Shown: positions 28,957-38,334 of the stretch, piece by piece
Layout: every line of letters begins with the position of its first letter
Numbering within the stretch: position 1 is the first letter of the stretch
Assembly: GCF_000877395.1 (NCBI RefSeq)
Contig: NZ_JYFE01000016.1
Span: forward strand, 46,741-110,740
DNA length: 64,000 bases
From: Jannaschia aquimarina
Lineage (GTDB): Bacteria; Pseudomonadota; Alphaproteobacteria; Rhodobacterales; Rhodobacteraceae
Reading direction: 5' to 3'
Notes under the pieces: model-generated
Told to the model about the DNA's origin: nothing
The model's input: only the letters and a program-made list of their open reading frames with translations
Databases searched by the model: none
Made by a program: the position numbers and the translations under genes

Positions 28957-28990
28957 ACCGGCCGCCACGGGACCCGTGGCGGCCGGTTTT
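28957..28990 (+). terminator. Intrinsic terminator after hflKC
   Basis: Arms at 28957-28970 and 28974-28987 form a perfect 14-bp stem with a three-base loop, followed by TTT. This separates the hflKC operon from the protease gene downstream. The rest of the 280-base gap to 29182 shows no further gene. Confidence 0.85.
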
Positions 28991-29181
28991 GCATTCGCAC
29001 TGCATCATTGCTCACTGGACCGGGCGCGCCTACACTCGAGGTGAGAAACCTTCACACCGATGTGATGGCCCAACGCGTTGTATCCTTTTCCGGTGATGCG
29101 GATATGCCACTCATCGACGCTCGGAGGCAGGTCTTCGGACCCTTGCCAACCGGGCGCGTTCTGTCATCCGGAGGGGAAACC

Positions 29182-30663
29182 TTGAACGCAGACACGAAAA
29201 CCACCGGCCTTTTCGCCCGGTTCATCGCACCCGCGGCGTTGGGCGTGGCTCTGGCGACCAGCCCGGTCGCGACGGACGCTTTCGCCCAGGGCAACGCGCC
29301 GTCATCCTTTGCCGACCTGGTGGATCAGGTCGACGACGCTGTGGTGAACATCACCACCAACACCACTGTAGCGACGGGCGCCCAAGGCCCGAACTCCGGC
29401 AACCCGCTGGAGGATTTCTTCGAGGAGTTCCGCCGCCGGCAAGGTCCCGACGGAGCGCCCCGCCCCGAACCGAGGTCGCGCCGCGGCTCCGCGTTGGGCT
29501 CCGGCTTCGTGATCTCCGAGGACGGGTTCATCGTCACGAACAACCATGTGATCGAGAATGCCGACGAGATCCTGATCGAGTTCTGGTCGGGTGACGAACT
29601 CCCCGCCGAAGTGATCGGGACGGATCCCAACACCGATATCGCGCTTCTGAAGGTCGAGTCGGACGAGCCGCTGCCCTTCGTTCCGTTCGGCGACAGCGAC
29701 GACATGCGCACCGGCGACTGGGTCATGGCGATGGGCAACCCGCTCGGTCAGGGCTTCTCGGTCTCGGCCGGCATCGTGTCCGCGCGCGAACGGGAGCTGC
29801 AGGGCGCCTACGACGACTACATCCAGACCGACGCGGCCATCAACCGGGGCAATTCCGGCGGCCCGCTCTTCAATCTCGACGGCGAAGTGATCGGTGTGAA
29901 CACGGCGATCCTGTCTCCGAACGGCGGGTCCATCGGCATCGGTTTCGCCATGTCCTCGAACGTCGTGACGCGGGTCGTCGACCAGTTGCAAGAGTTCGGC
30001 GAGACCCGTCGCGGCTGGCTTGGCGTCCGCATTCAGGACGTAGATCCGGAACTGGCCGAAGCGCTGGGCCTCGAGGAAGCGGCCGGGGCGCTCATCACCG
30101 ATGTGCCTGAAGGGCCCGCCCGCGATGCCGGGATCGAGCCGCGTGATGTGATCCTGTCCTTCGATGGCGTCGACATCGAGGATACGCGGCAGCTGGTGCG
30201 CACGGTCGGCAATGCCCCGGTGGGTGAAGCCGTCCGCGTCACGGTCTTCCGCGACGGCGAGACGCAAACCCTCCTCGTGACCCTCGGTCGCCGCGAGGAT
30301 GCGGAGCGGACCGTGCCGGCCTCGGCCACGACCGAGGATCCGGCCGAGGCCGAGATCATGGGCATGACCGTGTCGACACTGACCGACGAATTGCGGGAGC
30401 AGCTCGGGCTCGAAGAAAATATCGAAGGTCTTGTCGTCTCCGATATCGACCCCGCGTCGGTGGCCTACGAGAAGGGCCTGCGCGCAGGTGACCTGATCGA
30501 GGAAGCCGGACAGGTTCGCGTGTCCTCGGTCACCCAGCTCGAGGAGCGCATTTCCGAAGCCCGCGAGGCGGGTCAGCGCAGCTTCCTGCTCTTGATCCGC
30601 CGTCAGGGCGATGCGCGGTTCGTGGCCCTGCCGCTCGACGAGGAAGAGGCCGGCAGCGAGTGA
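29182..30663 (+). CDS. degP: Periplasmic Do-like serine protease (DegP/DegQ/MucD type)
   Basis: 493 residues. A signal peptide (about 1-36, ending DAFAQ) precedes a trypsin-like domain with an intact triad: His 122 in VTNNHVIE, Asp 152 in NTDIALLKV, Ser 225 in RGNSGGPLF. Two PDZ domains follow (about 270-370 and 390-490). It degrades or chaperones misfolded envelope proteins. The TTG at 29182 is preceded by GGAGGGG and starts directly at the signal peptide; an in-frame ATG at 29104 would add 26 residues in front of it. Adjacency to hflKC groups envelope quality-control genes. Confidence 0.93.
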   Translation: MNADTKTTGLFARFIAPAALGVALATSPVATDAFAQGNAPSSFADLVDQVDDAVVNITTNTTVATGAQGPNSGNPLEDFFEEFRRRQGPDGAPRPEPRSRRGSALGSGFVISEDGFIVTNNHVIENADEILIEFWSGDELPAEVIGTDPNTDIALLKVESDEPLPFVPFGDSDDMRTGDWVMAMGNPLGQGFSVSAGIVSARERELQGAYDDYIQTDAAINRGNSGGPLFNLDGEVIGVNTAILSPNGGSIGIGFAMSSNVVTRVVDQLQEFGETRRGWLGVRIQDVDPELAEALGLEEAAGALITDVPEGPARDAGIEPRDVILSFDGVDIEDTRQLVRTVGNAPVGEAVRVTVFRDGETQTLLVTLGRREDAERTVPASATTEDPAEAEIMGMTVSTLTDELREQLGLEENIEGLVVSDIDPASVAYEKGLRAGDLIEEAGQVRVSSVTQLEERISEAREAGQRSFLLLIRRQGDARFVALPLDEEEAGSE

Positions 30664-30686
30664 TCGCGATCGCCGGGACGAATTGG

Positions 30687-30711
30687 ACGGGCGCCTTCGG
30701 GCGCCCGTTCT
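30687..30711 (+). terminator. Terminator after the Do-like protease gene
   Basis: ACGGGCGCC (30687-30695) and GGCGCCCGT (30700-30708) form a perfect 9-bp stem with a TTCG tetraloop, followed by TCT. It sits 23 bases after the stop and just before the convergent DUF1624 gene. Confidence 0.75.
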
Positions 30712-30724
30712 CATTCCGGGGCGT

Positions 30725-31462
30725 TCACCCTGGTATCACGCGCTGCCATGCGAGGATCCCGCCGACGAGGATCGGCTGGTGGATGAGATAGATCGCAAGG
30801 CTGTGGCGCCCGGGCCAGGAGAGTTGCGTCCACAGGGGCGCGGCTGGCCGCCCCTCCATCGCCGTGAACCAGCCCCGTGAATCCGCGAGCTTGGCCAGAG
30901 CGAGCCCCAGTAGAAAGGGACCTGTCCACGGAATGACCGGCTCCCAATCGATCATCGGCGGGGTGTTTGCCCCGAGGCCCAACCACAGCCATGCCGATCC
31001 CGACAAGGCCGGAACGGGGCCGACCGCGACGGCTGCGATGAGCGCGGTCCCCGCCGCTGCGGCGATCCAGGCCGGCAGCCGCAGAAAGGCGAGCCCGATG
31101 ACGCTCGACAGGGCGATCGAATGCAGGATCCCGAACCGGACCCATGCGCCCGGGACCGCCACATAGGTCGCGACGCTGACCGCGACGGCGGCAGCGATCA
31201 GCATCGCGAGGCGCCGCAGATAGGAGGGCCAGCGGAGCCCGTGCCCGTGAGCAAGCCAGAGGCTGACGCCGGCGAGAAAGATGAAGGTGCCCGCGATCAG
31301 CCGGGCCGACCACATCCAGCCCGGCGTGAACGTGCTGCCCGGCGGCCAGACGCCGTAAAGATCCAGGTCCCTCCCGAAGTGGAACACGATCATCGCGATC
31401 AGGGCGGCCGCCCGTGCGAGGTCGATCGCGATCAGGCGACCGGGCGCGGTGTCAGAGGGCAT
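30725..31462 (-). CDS. DUF1624 / heparan-alpha-glucosaminide acetyltransferase-like membrane protein
   Basis: 245 residues with about seven membrane helices. The N-terminal RLIAIDLARAAALIAMIVFH and the C-terminal PGRHSLAIYLIHQPILVG match the DUF1624/acyltransferase-3-like superfamily, which moves acyl groups across membranes; the acceptor here is unknown. The ATG at 31462 overlaps the end of a small upstream lipoprotein frame. Another ATG at 31483 would add seven residues; neither has a strong ribosome site. Confidence 0.8.
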   Translation of the reverse strand: MPSDTAPGRLIAIDLARAAALIAMIVFHFGRDLDLYGVWPPGSTFTPGWMWSARLIAGTFIFLAGVSLWLAHGHGLRWPSYLRRLAMLIAAAVAVSVATYVAVPGAWVRFGILHSIALSSVIGLAFLRLPAWIAAAAGTALIAAVAVGPVPALSGSAWLWLGLGANTPPMIDWEPVIPWTGPFLLGLALAKLADSRGWFTAMEGRPAAPLWTQLSWPGRHSLAIYLIHQPILVGGILAWQRVIPG

Positions 31463-31631
31463 CGCGTCCGTTCTCTGGTGCATCACCCCCGCCCGGACCG
31501 GGAGGCAGAGCGGACGGGGCCGCAACGGCAAGGACCGGGCTGGCGGGGACGGTCGGCGAGCCCTCGTTGCGCGACGTGCCTGTGCTCGCCACGCAGGTCG
31601 ACAGGATCAGGATCGGGATCAGGCGGATCAT
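31452..31631 (-). CDS. Small predicted lipoprotein
   Basis: 59 residues: a hydrophobic N-terminus MIRLIPILILSTC with an imperfect lipobox (LSTC; Thr rather than Gly/Ala/Ser before Cys), then a Pro/Ser/Gly-rich mature part. GAGAGAG sits just before the ATG at 31631. The stop overlaps the start of the DUF1624 gene by 11 bases. No family is recognised; gene status is moderately supported by start signal, signal peptide and coupling. Confidence 0.5.
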   Translation of the reverse strand: MIRLIPILILSTCVASTGTSRNEGSPTVPASPVLAVAAPSALPPGPGGGDAPENGRDAL

Positions 31632-31668
31632 CAGGCTCTCTCGGCGGATGTGGTCGGGCGGATCGTAG

Positions 31669-33026
<1,358 letters not shown>

Positions 33027-33064
33027 CACTGGAGCTTCGGCCCGGGTCGCGGCAGGAAGGTGCC

Positions 33065-33466
33065 ATGCGTGTTCTGATCTGCTTTCTCTTCTCGCTTGCT
33101 GCCCTGCCCGCCCTGGCTCAGGAGAAGCCGATCCCGCCGGAGGCGTTCCTGAACGAGGCCGAGAGCCGGACGCTGACCTTCGTGATGGCCGATGATGGCA
33201 GCCTCGTCGGGATAGAGCGGTTTCTCGGGCGCGACCGGACGGTCTGGACCCAGCCGACCGGCCGATGCGCCTACGGTCTGGTCGAATTGCGCGGGCCGCT
33301 TCTCTGCTTCACCTATGAGGACGATGCTCCGGGTGTGGAGCATTGCTGGACGACCTTTCGGCTGGACGACCGCCTTCATGTCCGATCGACCCTGAACGGC
33401 GAAGTCCAGAGGGTCGAGGCGATCACGCGGGACTATGTCGGCTGCGAGGGTGAACCGCTGTCCTGA
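33065..33466 (+). CDS. Exported four-cysteine protein, copy 1
   Basis: 133 residues with a signal peptide (about 1-19, ending ALAQE). The mature protein has four cysteines at 68, 81, 94 and 127 in the contexts GRCAYGLVE, LLCFTYEDD, EHCWTTF and VGCEGE. The same arrangement occurs in the protein encoded at 40653-41057, so the two are paralogues. Two disulfides in the periplasm are likely. GGAAGG precedes the ATG. No named function is assigned. The 3' end overlaps purD by 34 bases. Confidence 0.8.
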   Translation: MRVLICFLFSLAALPALAQEKPIPPEAFLNEAESRTLTFVMADDGSLVGIERFLGRDRTVWTQPTGRCAYGLVELRGPLLCFTYEDDAPGVEHCWTTFRLDDRLHVRSTLNGEVQRVEAITRDYVGCEGEPLS

Positions 33467-34719
33467 AGCGCGCGCCAGCCGATATCGCGCCGCACTCGCC
33501 CCCCGGGCCAATCGATGGCATCGACCATCGCATAGGCTCGCTCTCGCGCCTGCGCCAGTGAGGCCCCGCGCGCCGTCAGCCCCAGAACACGTCCACCAAC
33601 CGATAGGAACTGCCCGGCCTCCCGGCGGGTGCCGGCATGAAAGCAGGTGGCGAAGCTGTCGTCGGGCAGATCGCCCAGACCCCCGATCGCCTCGCCCTTC
33701 TCATAGCGTCCCGGATATCCTTCGGCCGCCATCACGACACACATCGCGTGGTCGTCGGCCCAGCGGACTTTCGCGTCCCCAAGTTGTCCTGCGGCACATG
33801 CCTGAAGCAAATCCAGGACTTGGCCGCCGAGGCGCATCATCAGGCATTGGCATTCAGGATCGCCAAACCGGGTGTTGAACTCCACCAGGCTGGGCGCCCC
33901 GTCCTCGATCATCAGGCCGACGAAGAGAACGCCGCGGAACGGTGTGCCCCGTCGCATCATCTCGGCCATGCACGGCTTGACGATCTCTTCGAGCGCGCGG
34001 CGTTCGACAGCGGGCGTCATCACCGGCGCGGGCGAATAGGCCCCCATGCCGCCGGTATTCGGGCCCGCATCGCCGTCATGGGCGCGCTTGTGATCCTGAG
34101 CCGTGCCAAGGGGCAGCACGGTCTCACCATCGACGAGGCAGAAGAAACTGGCCTCCTCTCCGGTCAGCAGATCCTCGATGACAACCTCCGCGCGGCCGTG
34201 AACACCGTCGAAGATGTCACGAAGCGCCGCCTCGGCTTCGTCTATGGTCGCCGCCACGGTCACGCCCTTGCCCGCGGCGAGGCCGTCCGCCTTGATCACG
34301 ATCGGCGCGCCTCGCGATCGCAGGTCAGCCAATGCGGGGTCAAGCGCATCGAAACGGGTGTAGGCCGCGGTCGGCGCGCCGACCGCCGCGCAGATTTCCT
34401 TGGTGAAGCCCTTCGAAGCCTCGAGTTGCGCAGCCGCCCGGCTGGGTCCGAAACAGGCGATGCCCGCATCGGCCAACACATCGGTGACCCCCGCCACCAG
34501 CGGCGCTTCCGGTCCGACGATCACGAGGTCCATCGACTCCTCGTCGGCGAACCCGACCACGGCCGCCGGATCGAGGATGTCGAGAGACGCGCATTCCGCG
34601 ATCTGCTCGATCCCCGCATTGCCGGGCGCGACGACGAGGCGGTCGCATTTCGGGTTCTGGAGGACGGCCCAGGCCAGCGCATGCTCTCGTCCGCCGCCGC
34701 CGAGGATAAGGATGTTCAT
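33433..34719 (-). CDS. purD: Phosphoribosylamine-glycine ligase
   Basis: 428 residues. The N-terminal MNILILGGGGREHALAWAV and the ATP-grasp segments PIVIKADGLAAGKGVTVA and VEFNTRFGDPECQ are diagnostic of GARS. It joins glycine to phosphoribosylamine in purine synthesis. The ATG at 34719 is at the conserved start; the frame continues upstream without conserved sequence. Confidence 0.97.
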   Translation of the reverse strand: MNILILGGGGREHALAWAVLQNPKCDRLVVAPGNAGIEQIAECASLDILDPAAVVGFADEESMDLVIVGPEAPLVAGVTDVLADAGIACFGPSRAAAQLEASKGFTKEICAAVGAPTAAYTRFDALDPALADLRSRGAPIVIKADGLAAGKGVTVAATIDEAEAALRDIFDGVHGRAEVVIEDLLTGEEASFFCLVDGETVLPLGTAQDHKRAHDGDAGPNTGGMGAYSPAPVMTPAVERRALEEIVKPCMAEMMRRGTPFRGVLFVGLMIEDGAPSLVEFNTRFGDPECQCLMMRLGGQVLDLLQACAAGQLGDAKVRWADDHAMCVVMAAEGYPGRYEKGEAIGGLGDLPDDSFATCFHAGTRREAGQFLSVGGRVLGLTARGASLAQARERAYAMVDAIDWPGGRVRRDIGWRALQDSGSPSQPT

Positions 34720-34824
34720 GGGCCCCTCCACTGGTCGCGGGCGGCGTATCGGGGCGGTCGCCGGATCGCAAGGTGCGCGGAACCGAATCGGCCGGCTCCG
34801 CGCTGGAAGGCAAAGGAGCGAACG

Positions 34825-35013
34825 ATGAGGTATTACGTGAAAACAGAAGCGAATGATCGCGGCGACCACGTCGTCCACCGGGAGGATTGCCAATTCCTGC
34901 CGAACGAGGAGGGCCGCAAGGCGCTCGGCGAGGCCGCAAAGCCCGAGACCGCGGTGGGACGCGCCAGGGATGAGTTCGACAGCGTGAAGGGCTGCCAGAC
35001 CTGCTGCGCGTAA
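34825..35013 (+). CDS. Small Cys-rich protein with a putative metal-binding motif
   Basis: 62 residues, cytoplasmic. It contains His 18 and Cys 22 (VVHREDCQFLP) and a C-terminal GCQTCCA with Cys 57, 60 and 61. The H-x3-C ... C-x2-C arrangement resembles the small zinc-type tails found after some nucleases and adhesins (YHRxxCxYL ... GYxPCxxC), suggesting metal binding. AAAGGAG precedes the ATG at good spacing, so it is very probably translated. Function unknown. Confidence 0.75.
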   Translation: MRYYVKTEANDRGDHVVHREDCQFLPNEEGRKALGEAAKPETAVGRARDEFDSVKGCQTCCA

Positions 35014-35080
35014 GGCGTCATCGAATCGTCACGAAGTCCTGTCATGCAGTCGTCCCAAGGACTGCGACAGGACATTTCGC

Positions 35081-35719
35081 ATGCCCCTTTCCGACCCCGG
35101 TCTCTGGGCCCGGATCGAAGCCCATCAGATGCCGGCGGACAGCACCGGTCTTTCGTTCGTCGATCAGCTCAGGGCGAAATACGACCTGAAGCCCGAGACC
35201 GCGAAGAGGGCGGTCCTCGACTACAAGCGGTTTCTCTATCTCAGCGCCCTGGATCGGGGCCGATGTGTCCCGTCCCGTGCTGTGGACGAAGTCTGGCACC
35301 TGCATCTTCAGCATACCCGCGACTACTGGGAGCGGCTCGTTCCGAATGCGTTGGCCGGCAAACCGGTTCACCACAATCCCGGTGGTGCGGGGGACGCCCA
35401 TGCGGCGGATTTCGACGAGACCATCGCCCGCTACGAGCGTGAGTTCGGAGAGGCGCCGCCTCGCGGTTTCTGGCGTCGCCGCACCCGCTCTCGCGCCCGC
35501 ACCGAGGGGTTCTTCACCTCCGGCCTGCTGGGGATCGGTCTCGTCGCGTTCTGGACGATGGGCGCGCCGGTCTTCGTGCTGATGGTGATCGGGGTTCTGA
35601 TGGTGTGGCAGCTGGTAAAGACCGTGCAGACCGGCGACGGAATTCAGGTCGGGATCGACGTCTGGGCGGATGGCTCGGGGGGTGATTGCGGGTCGAGTTG
35701 CGGCGGGTGCGGCGATTGA
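35081..35719 (+). CDS. Glycine-rich-domain-like (GRDP/DUF1399-type) membrane protein
   Basis: 212 residues. The N-terminal helical domain has FLYLSALDRGRCVPSRAVDE then VWHLHLQHTRDYW, matching the D-x-x-W-H-x-H signature of GRDP-like proteins. Two membrane helices follow (about 150-188) and the protein ends in a Gly/Cys tail, GDCGSSCGGCGD. The tail recalls the little-studied TIGR04222-type membrane proteins. The next gene encodes a smaller protein with the same kind of tail and starts before this stop. Function unknown. Confidence 0.75.
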   Translation: MPLSDPGLWARIEAHQMPADSTGLSFVDQLRAKYDLKPETAKRAVLDYKRFLYLSALDRGRCVPSRAVDEVWHLHLQHTRDYWERLVPNALAGKPVHHNPGGAGDAHAADFDETIARYEREFGEAPPRGFWRRRTRSRARTEGFFTSGLLGIGLVAFWTMGAPVFVLMVIGVLMVWQLVKTVQTGDGIQVGIDVWADGSGGDCGSSCGGCGD

Positions 35720-35979
35720 AGGACCCATATGAGCAATTCCTGCGCCCGGCCCGGATCCGTTGGCGACGGTTCCTGCCGGCTTTGCTTTCCGGGGGTGGTG
35801 TTGCTGCGATCGGCCTGTGGCAGCGTTGGCCGCTTTGGGTCACGGCGCTTTTGGCGGTCATACTCGTCTGGGTCCTGTGGCCGCGCTCCGGTCGCCAGAT
35901 GAGCCTGTTCAATGGGGTCGGCAGAGGTGGCGATGACGGTTTCGATGGCGGCGGCTGCGGAAGTTGCGGCGGCGACTGA
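35707..35979 (+). CDS. Small membrane protein with Gly/Cys-rich C-terminus
   Basis: 90 residues from GTG 35707; TTG 35716 (overlapping the previous stop as TTGA) is an equal alternative. A basic N-terminus is followed by two membrane helices (RFLPALLSGGGVAAIGLW and WVTALLAVILVWVLW) and the tail GGGCGSCGGD. The tail matches that of the preceding protein, so the pair probably acts together in the membrane. No ribosome site is seen, consistent with translational coupling. Confidence 0.65.
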   Translation: MRRLKDPYEQFLRPARIRWRRFLPALLSGGGVAAIGLWQRWPLWVTALLAVILVWVLWPRSGRQMSLFNGVGRGGDDGFDGGGCGSCGGD

Positions 35980-36022
35980 GGACCCGCTGGTCGCCGCCCA
36001 GTCCCGCCGTTAGACCCGTCAC

Positions 36023-37645
36023 ATGGACGATCTTCTGGACGACGACCGCCCCGGCCGGAACGAGCCGGAATACACGGTCAGCGAACTTTCCGGCGAGGTG
36101 AAGCGGGCACTGGAAGGCCGGTTCGGTCGAATCCGCGTCCGAGGGGAGATCGGCCGCATCTTCCGCGCCCGCTCCGGGCACCTCTACTACGACGTCAAGG
36201 ACGACCGGAATGTGCTCGCCTGCACGACCTGGAAGGGCCAGATCGCTCAGCTTTCCGTGCAGCCGGAAGAAGGGCTGGAAGTCGTCGTGACCGGCCGTCT
36301 CTCGGCATTCGGGGCACAGTCGAAATACAATCTCAACGTCGACGACATGGCGGTCGCGGGGCAGGGCGCGCTCATGGCGATGCTCGAGCGGCGTCGCGCG
36401 CAACTGGCGGCGGAGGGCCTGTTCGAGGAGGGGCGCAAGCGCCCGTTGCCATTTCTGCCCGATGTCATCGGCGTCGTCACAAGCCCGCAAGGCGCGGTGA
36501 TCCGCGACATCCTGCATCGTCTTCGCGACCGCTTTCCCCGGCATGTCCTGATCTGGCCGGTTGCCGTGCAGGGTAAGTCCAGCGCATCCGAAGTGGCGGC
36601 GGCGATCCGAGGCTTCGACGCGCTCGCTCCGGGCGGACCGATCCGCAGGCCGGACCTGGTGATCGTGGCGCGAGGCGGTGGGTCCATCGAGGATCTCTGG
36701 GGGTTCAACGAAGAGATCGTCGTTCGGGCGGCGTCGGATTGCACGATCCCGCTGATCTCGGCCGTGGGACACGAGACCGACACCACACTGATCGACCACG
36801 TGGCCGACTGGCGCGCGCCGACCCCGACCGCTGCCGCCGAACGCGCCGTTCCGGTCCGTGTCGACCTGACCGCGCATATCGACGCGCTCGGCGCGCGGCA
36901 GGAGCGGGCGACCCGCAGCCGGACCGGCCGGGCTCGGCAACGCCTCGCGGATCTGGCCCGGGCGCTTCCGAGGCCGGGCGCGCTGTTGGAAGGACCGGCG
37001 GCACGGCTGGACCGGGCCAGCGACCGCCTCCCGACCGCGCTGCGGCAGAGAACCGCTCAGGCCAGACTGAACCTGCGGCACTTCGACACCGCTCTGGCAC
37101 CCGAAGCGCTCCGCGTGAGGCTTGTGCAGGCCCGCGGACGTCTCGATGCGGTCGAACGCCGATTGCACGAGGCGGCACGAAGACGGGCCGAGAGGCGGCG
37201 GACCGATCTCGAGGGGCTCCGCCTTCCCGCTCCGGTGCGTCTGTTCCGAGAACCGCGCACCCGGTTCGCGACCCTTGCCGGACGGCTTGATCCGGCCTCT
37301 CTGTCCCGCCGGTCGAGAGTGGAGGCGGCCCGGCTCTCGGCGGCGCTTTCCCGTCTTTCCTCCCTGGCGCGCAGCAGACAGGAGCGTCTGGGCGACCGTC
37401 TCATGGCGCTGGATCGCCTTCGCCTGTCGCTGGGCTACCGCGAAACGCTGTCCCGCGGATACGCGATCGTGCGTGCAGGAGAGGCCGTGGTCGTGACGGC
37501 GTCAGAGGCCAGACAGGCCAGCGGGCTCACCGTGGAATTCGCGGACGGCAAGATCGAAGCGCAACCCCGAGCGCAGCCCGCGCAACGAAAGCCGCGGGAG
37601 AAGGGGGTGGGGCGGGAAGAACCCGATCAGGGCACTCTCTTCTAG
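36023..37645 (+). CDS. xseA: Exodeoxyribonuclease VII large subunit
   Basis: 540 residues. The N-terminal OB fold (RVRGEIGRIFRARSGHLYYD) precedes the catalytic domain with VIGVVTSPQGAVIRDILHR, VIVARGGGSIEDLWGFN and SAVGHETDTTLIDH, then a long Arg-rich coiled coil. With XseB it degrades single-stranded DNA. XseB is not encoded next to it. The C-terminal RGYAIVR segment is also present. Confidence 0.95.
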   Translation: MDDLLDDDRPGRNEPEYTVSELSGEVKRALEGRFGRIRVRGEIGRIFRARSGHLYYDVKDDRNVLACTTWKGQIAQLSVQPEEGLEVVVTGRLSAFGAQSKYNLNVDDMAVAGQGALMAMLERRRAQLAAEGLFEEGRKRPLPFLPDVIGVVTSPQGAVIRDILHRLRDRFPRHVLIWPVAVQGKSSASEVAAAIRGFDALAPGGPIRRPDLVIVARGGGSIEDLWGFNEEIVVRAASDCTIPLISAVGHETDTTLIDHVADWRAPTPTAAAERAVPVRVDLTAHIDALGARQERATRSRTGRARQRLADLARALPRPGALLEGPAARLDRASDRLPTALRQRTAQARLNLRHFDTALAPEALRVRLVQARGRLDAVERRLHEAARRRAERRRTDLEGLRLPAPVRLFREPRTRFATLAGRLDPASLSRRSRVEAARLSAALSRLSSLARSRQERLGDRLMALDRLRLSLGYRETLSRGYAIVRAGEAVVVTASEARQASGLTVEFADGKIEAQPRAQPAQRKPREKGVGREEPDQGTLF

Positions 37646-37707
37646 ACAGGATCCCGCTCTCGCCGCTTCAGTCGTCCCAAGTCGCGCGGAGGGGCAACCT
37701 TCATCGG

Positions 37708-38127
37708 CTAGTGTCGCGCCAAGGCCAGTTCCGCTTCGAGGTCTTCGATCCGGACCGGCTTCGGAAGGAGGGCGTCGAAGCCCGCTTCCGCGCATGACCT
37801 GACCGCCTTCTCGCTGACATCCCCTGTCACGGCGACCACGCGCAGCTTTGCCAAAGCGGGTTCGGACCGGATGATTCGGACGGCTTCGTAGCCATCGGTG
37901 CCCGGCATGTTGAGATCCATGAACACGATCGGGGCATCGAACATGCGCGCCATTCGAACCGAATGTTCGCCATCGAGCGCGCGAACGACCTCGCACCCCA
38001 GCCGCCCGAGCATGCGACAGAGTATGAAACGGCTGCTCGCATCGTCTTCGGCTACGACGACCTGCACTTTCTGGTCGGTCTGCAAAGGTTCTTTCCCCGC
38101 GGCATTCGTTTCGGACGGATAGTTCAT
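37708..38127 (-). CDS. Stand-alone response-regulator receiver protein
   Basis: 139 residues from ATG 38127 (GTG 38133 would add two). Receiver hallmarks are the acidic cluster EDD at 27-29, phospho-acceptor Asp 71 in VFMDLNMPG, Thr 101 and Lys 123. There is no output domain. Together with the kinase and second receiver encoded divergently at 38335-40262 it suggests a small phosphorelay. Its C-terminal LPKPVRIEDLEAEL resembles the second receiver's IPKPVRLSDLKKAL. Confidence 0.9.
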   Translation of the reverse strand: MNYPSETNAAGKEPLQTDQKVQVVVAEDDASSRFILCRMLGRLGCEVVRALDGEHSVRMARMFDAPIVFMDLNMPGTDGYEAVRIIRSEPALAKLRVVAVTGDVSEKAVRSCAEAGFDALLPKPVRIEDLEAELALARH

Positions 38128-38334
38128 CGGCACCGGTGGACTAACCCAAGCAGCCTAACGGGACGTGAAGATCGCGGATCGATACTGGCAACATTCCGTT
38201 CGCACGTCGCTGGCGCCACGATTTCAACGATCACGCGCTGCCGGCCGCATGCCGTTAGCGATTTCGTAGGACATTGCGCCGATGGTCCGGATCGTGAGGG
38301 GGCGGTGTGCTTCCTCGATGCGTGAGAGGTAGGA

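Noticed and set aside
29052..29065. TCACA-N4-TGTGA inverted repeat upstream of the Do-like protease gene
   Set aside because: Orientation and spacing do not match CRP/FNR sites, it is about 120 bases from the start, and five-base arms are expected by chance.
29104..29181. ATG 29104 as the start of the Do-like protease
   Set aside because: It would put 26 extra residues before a complete signal peptide; the TTG at 29182 has GGAGGGG upstream.
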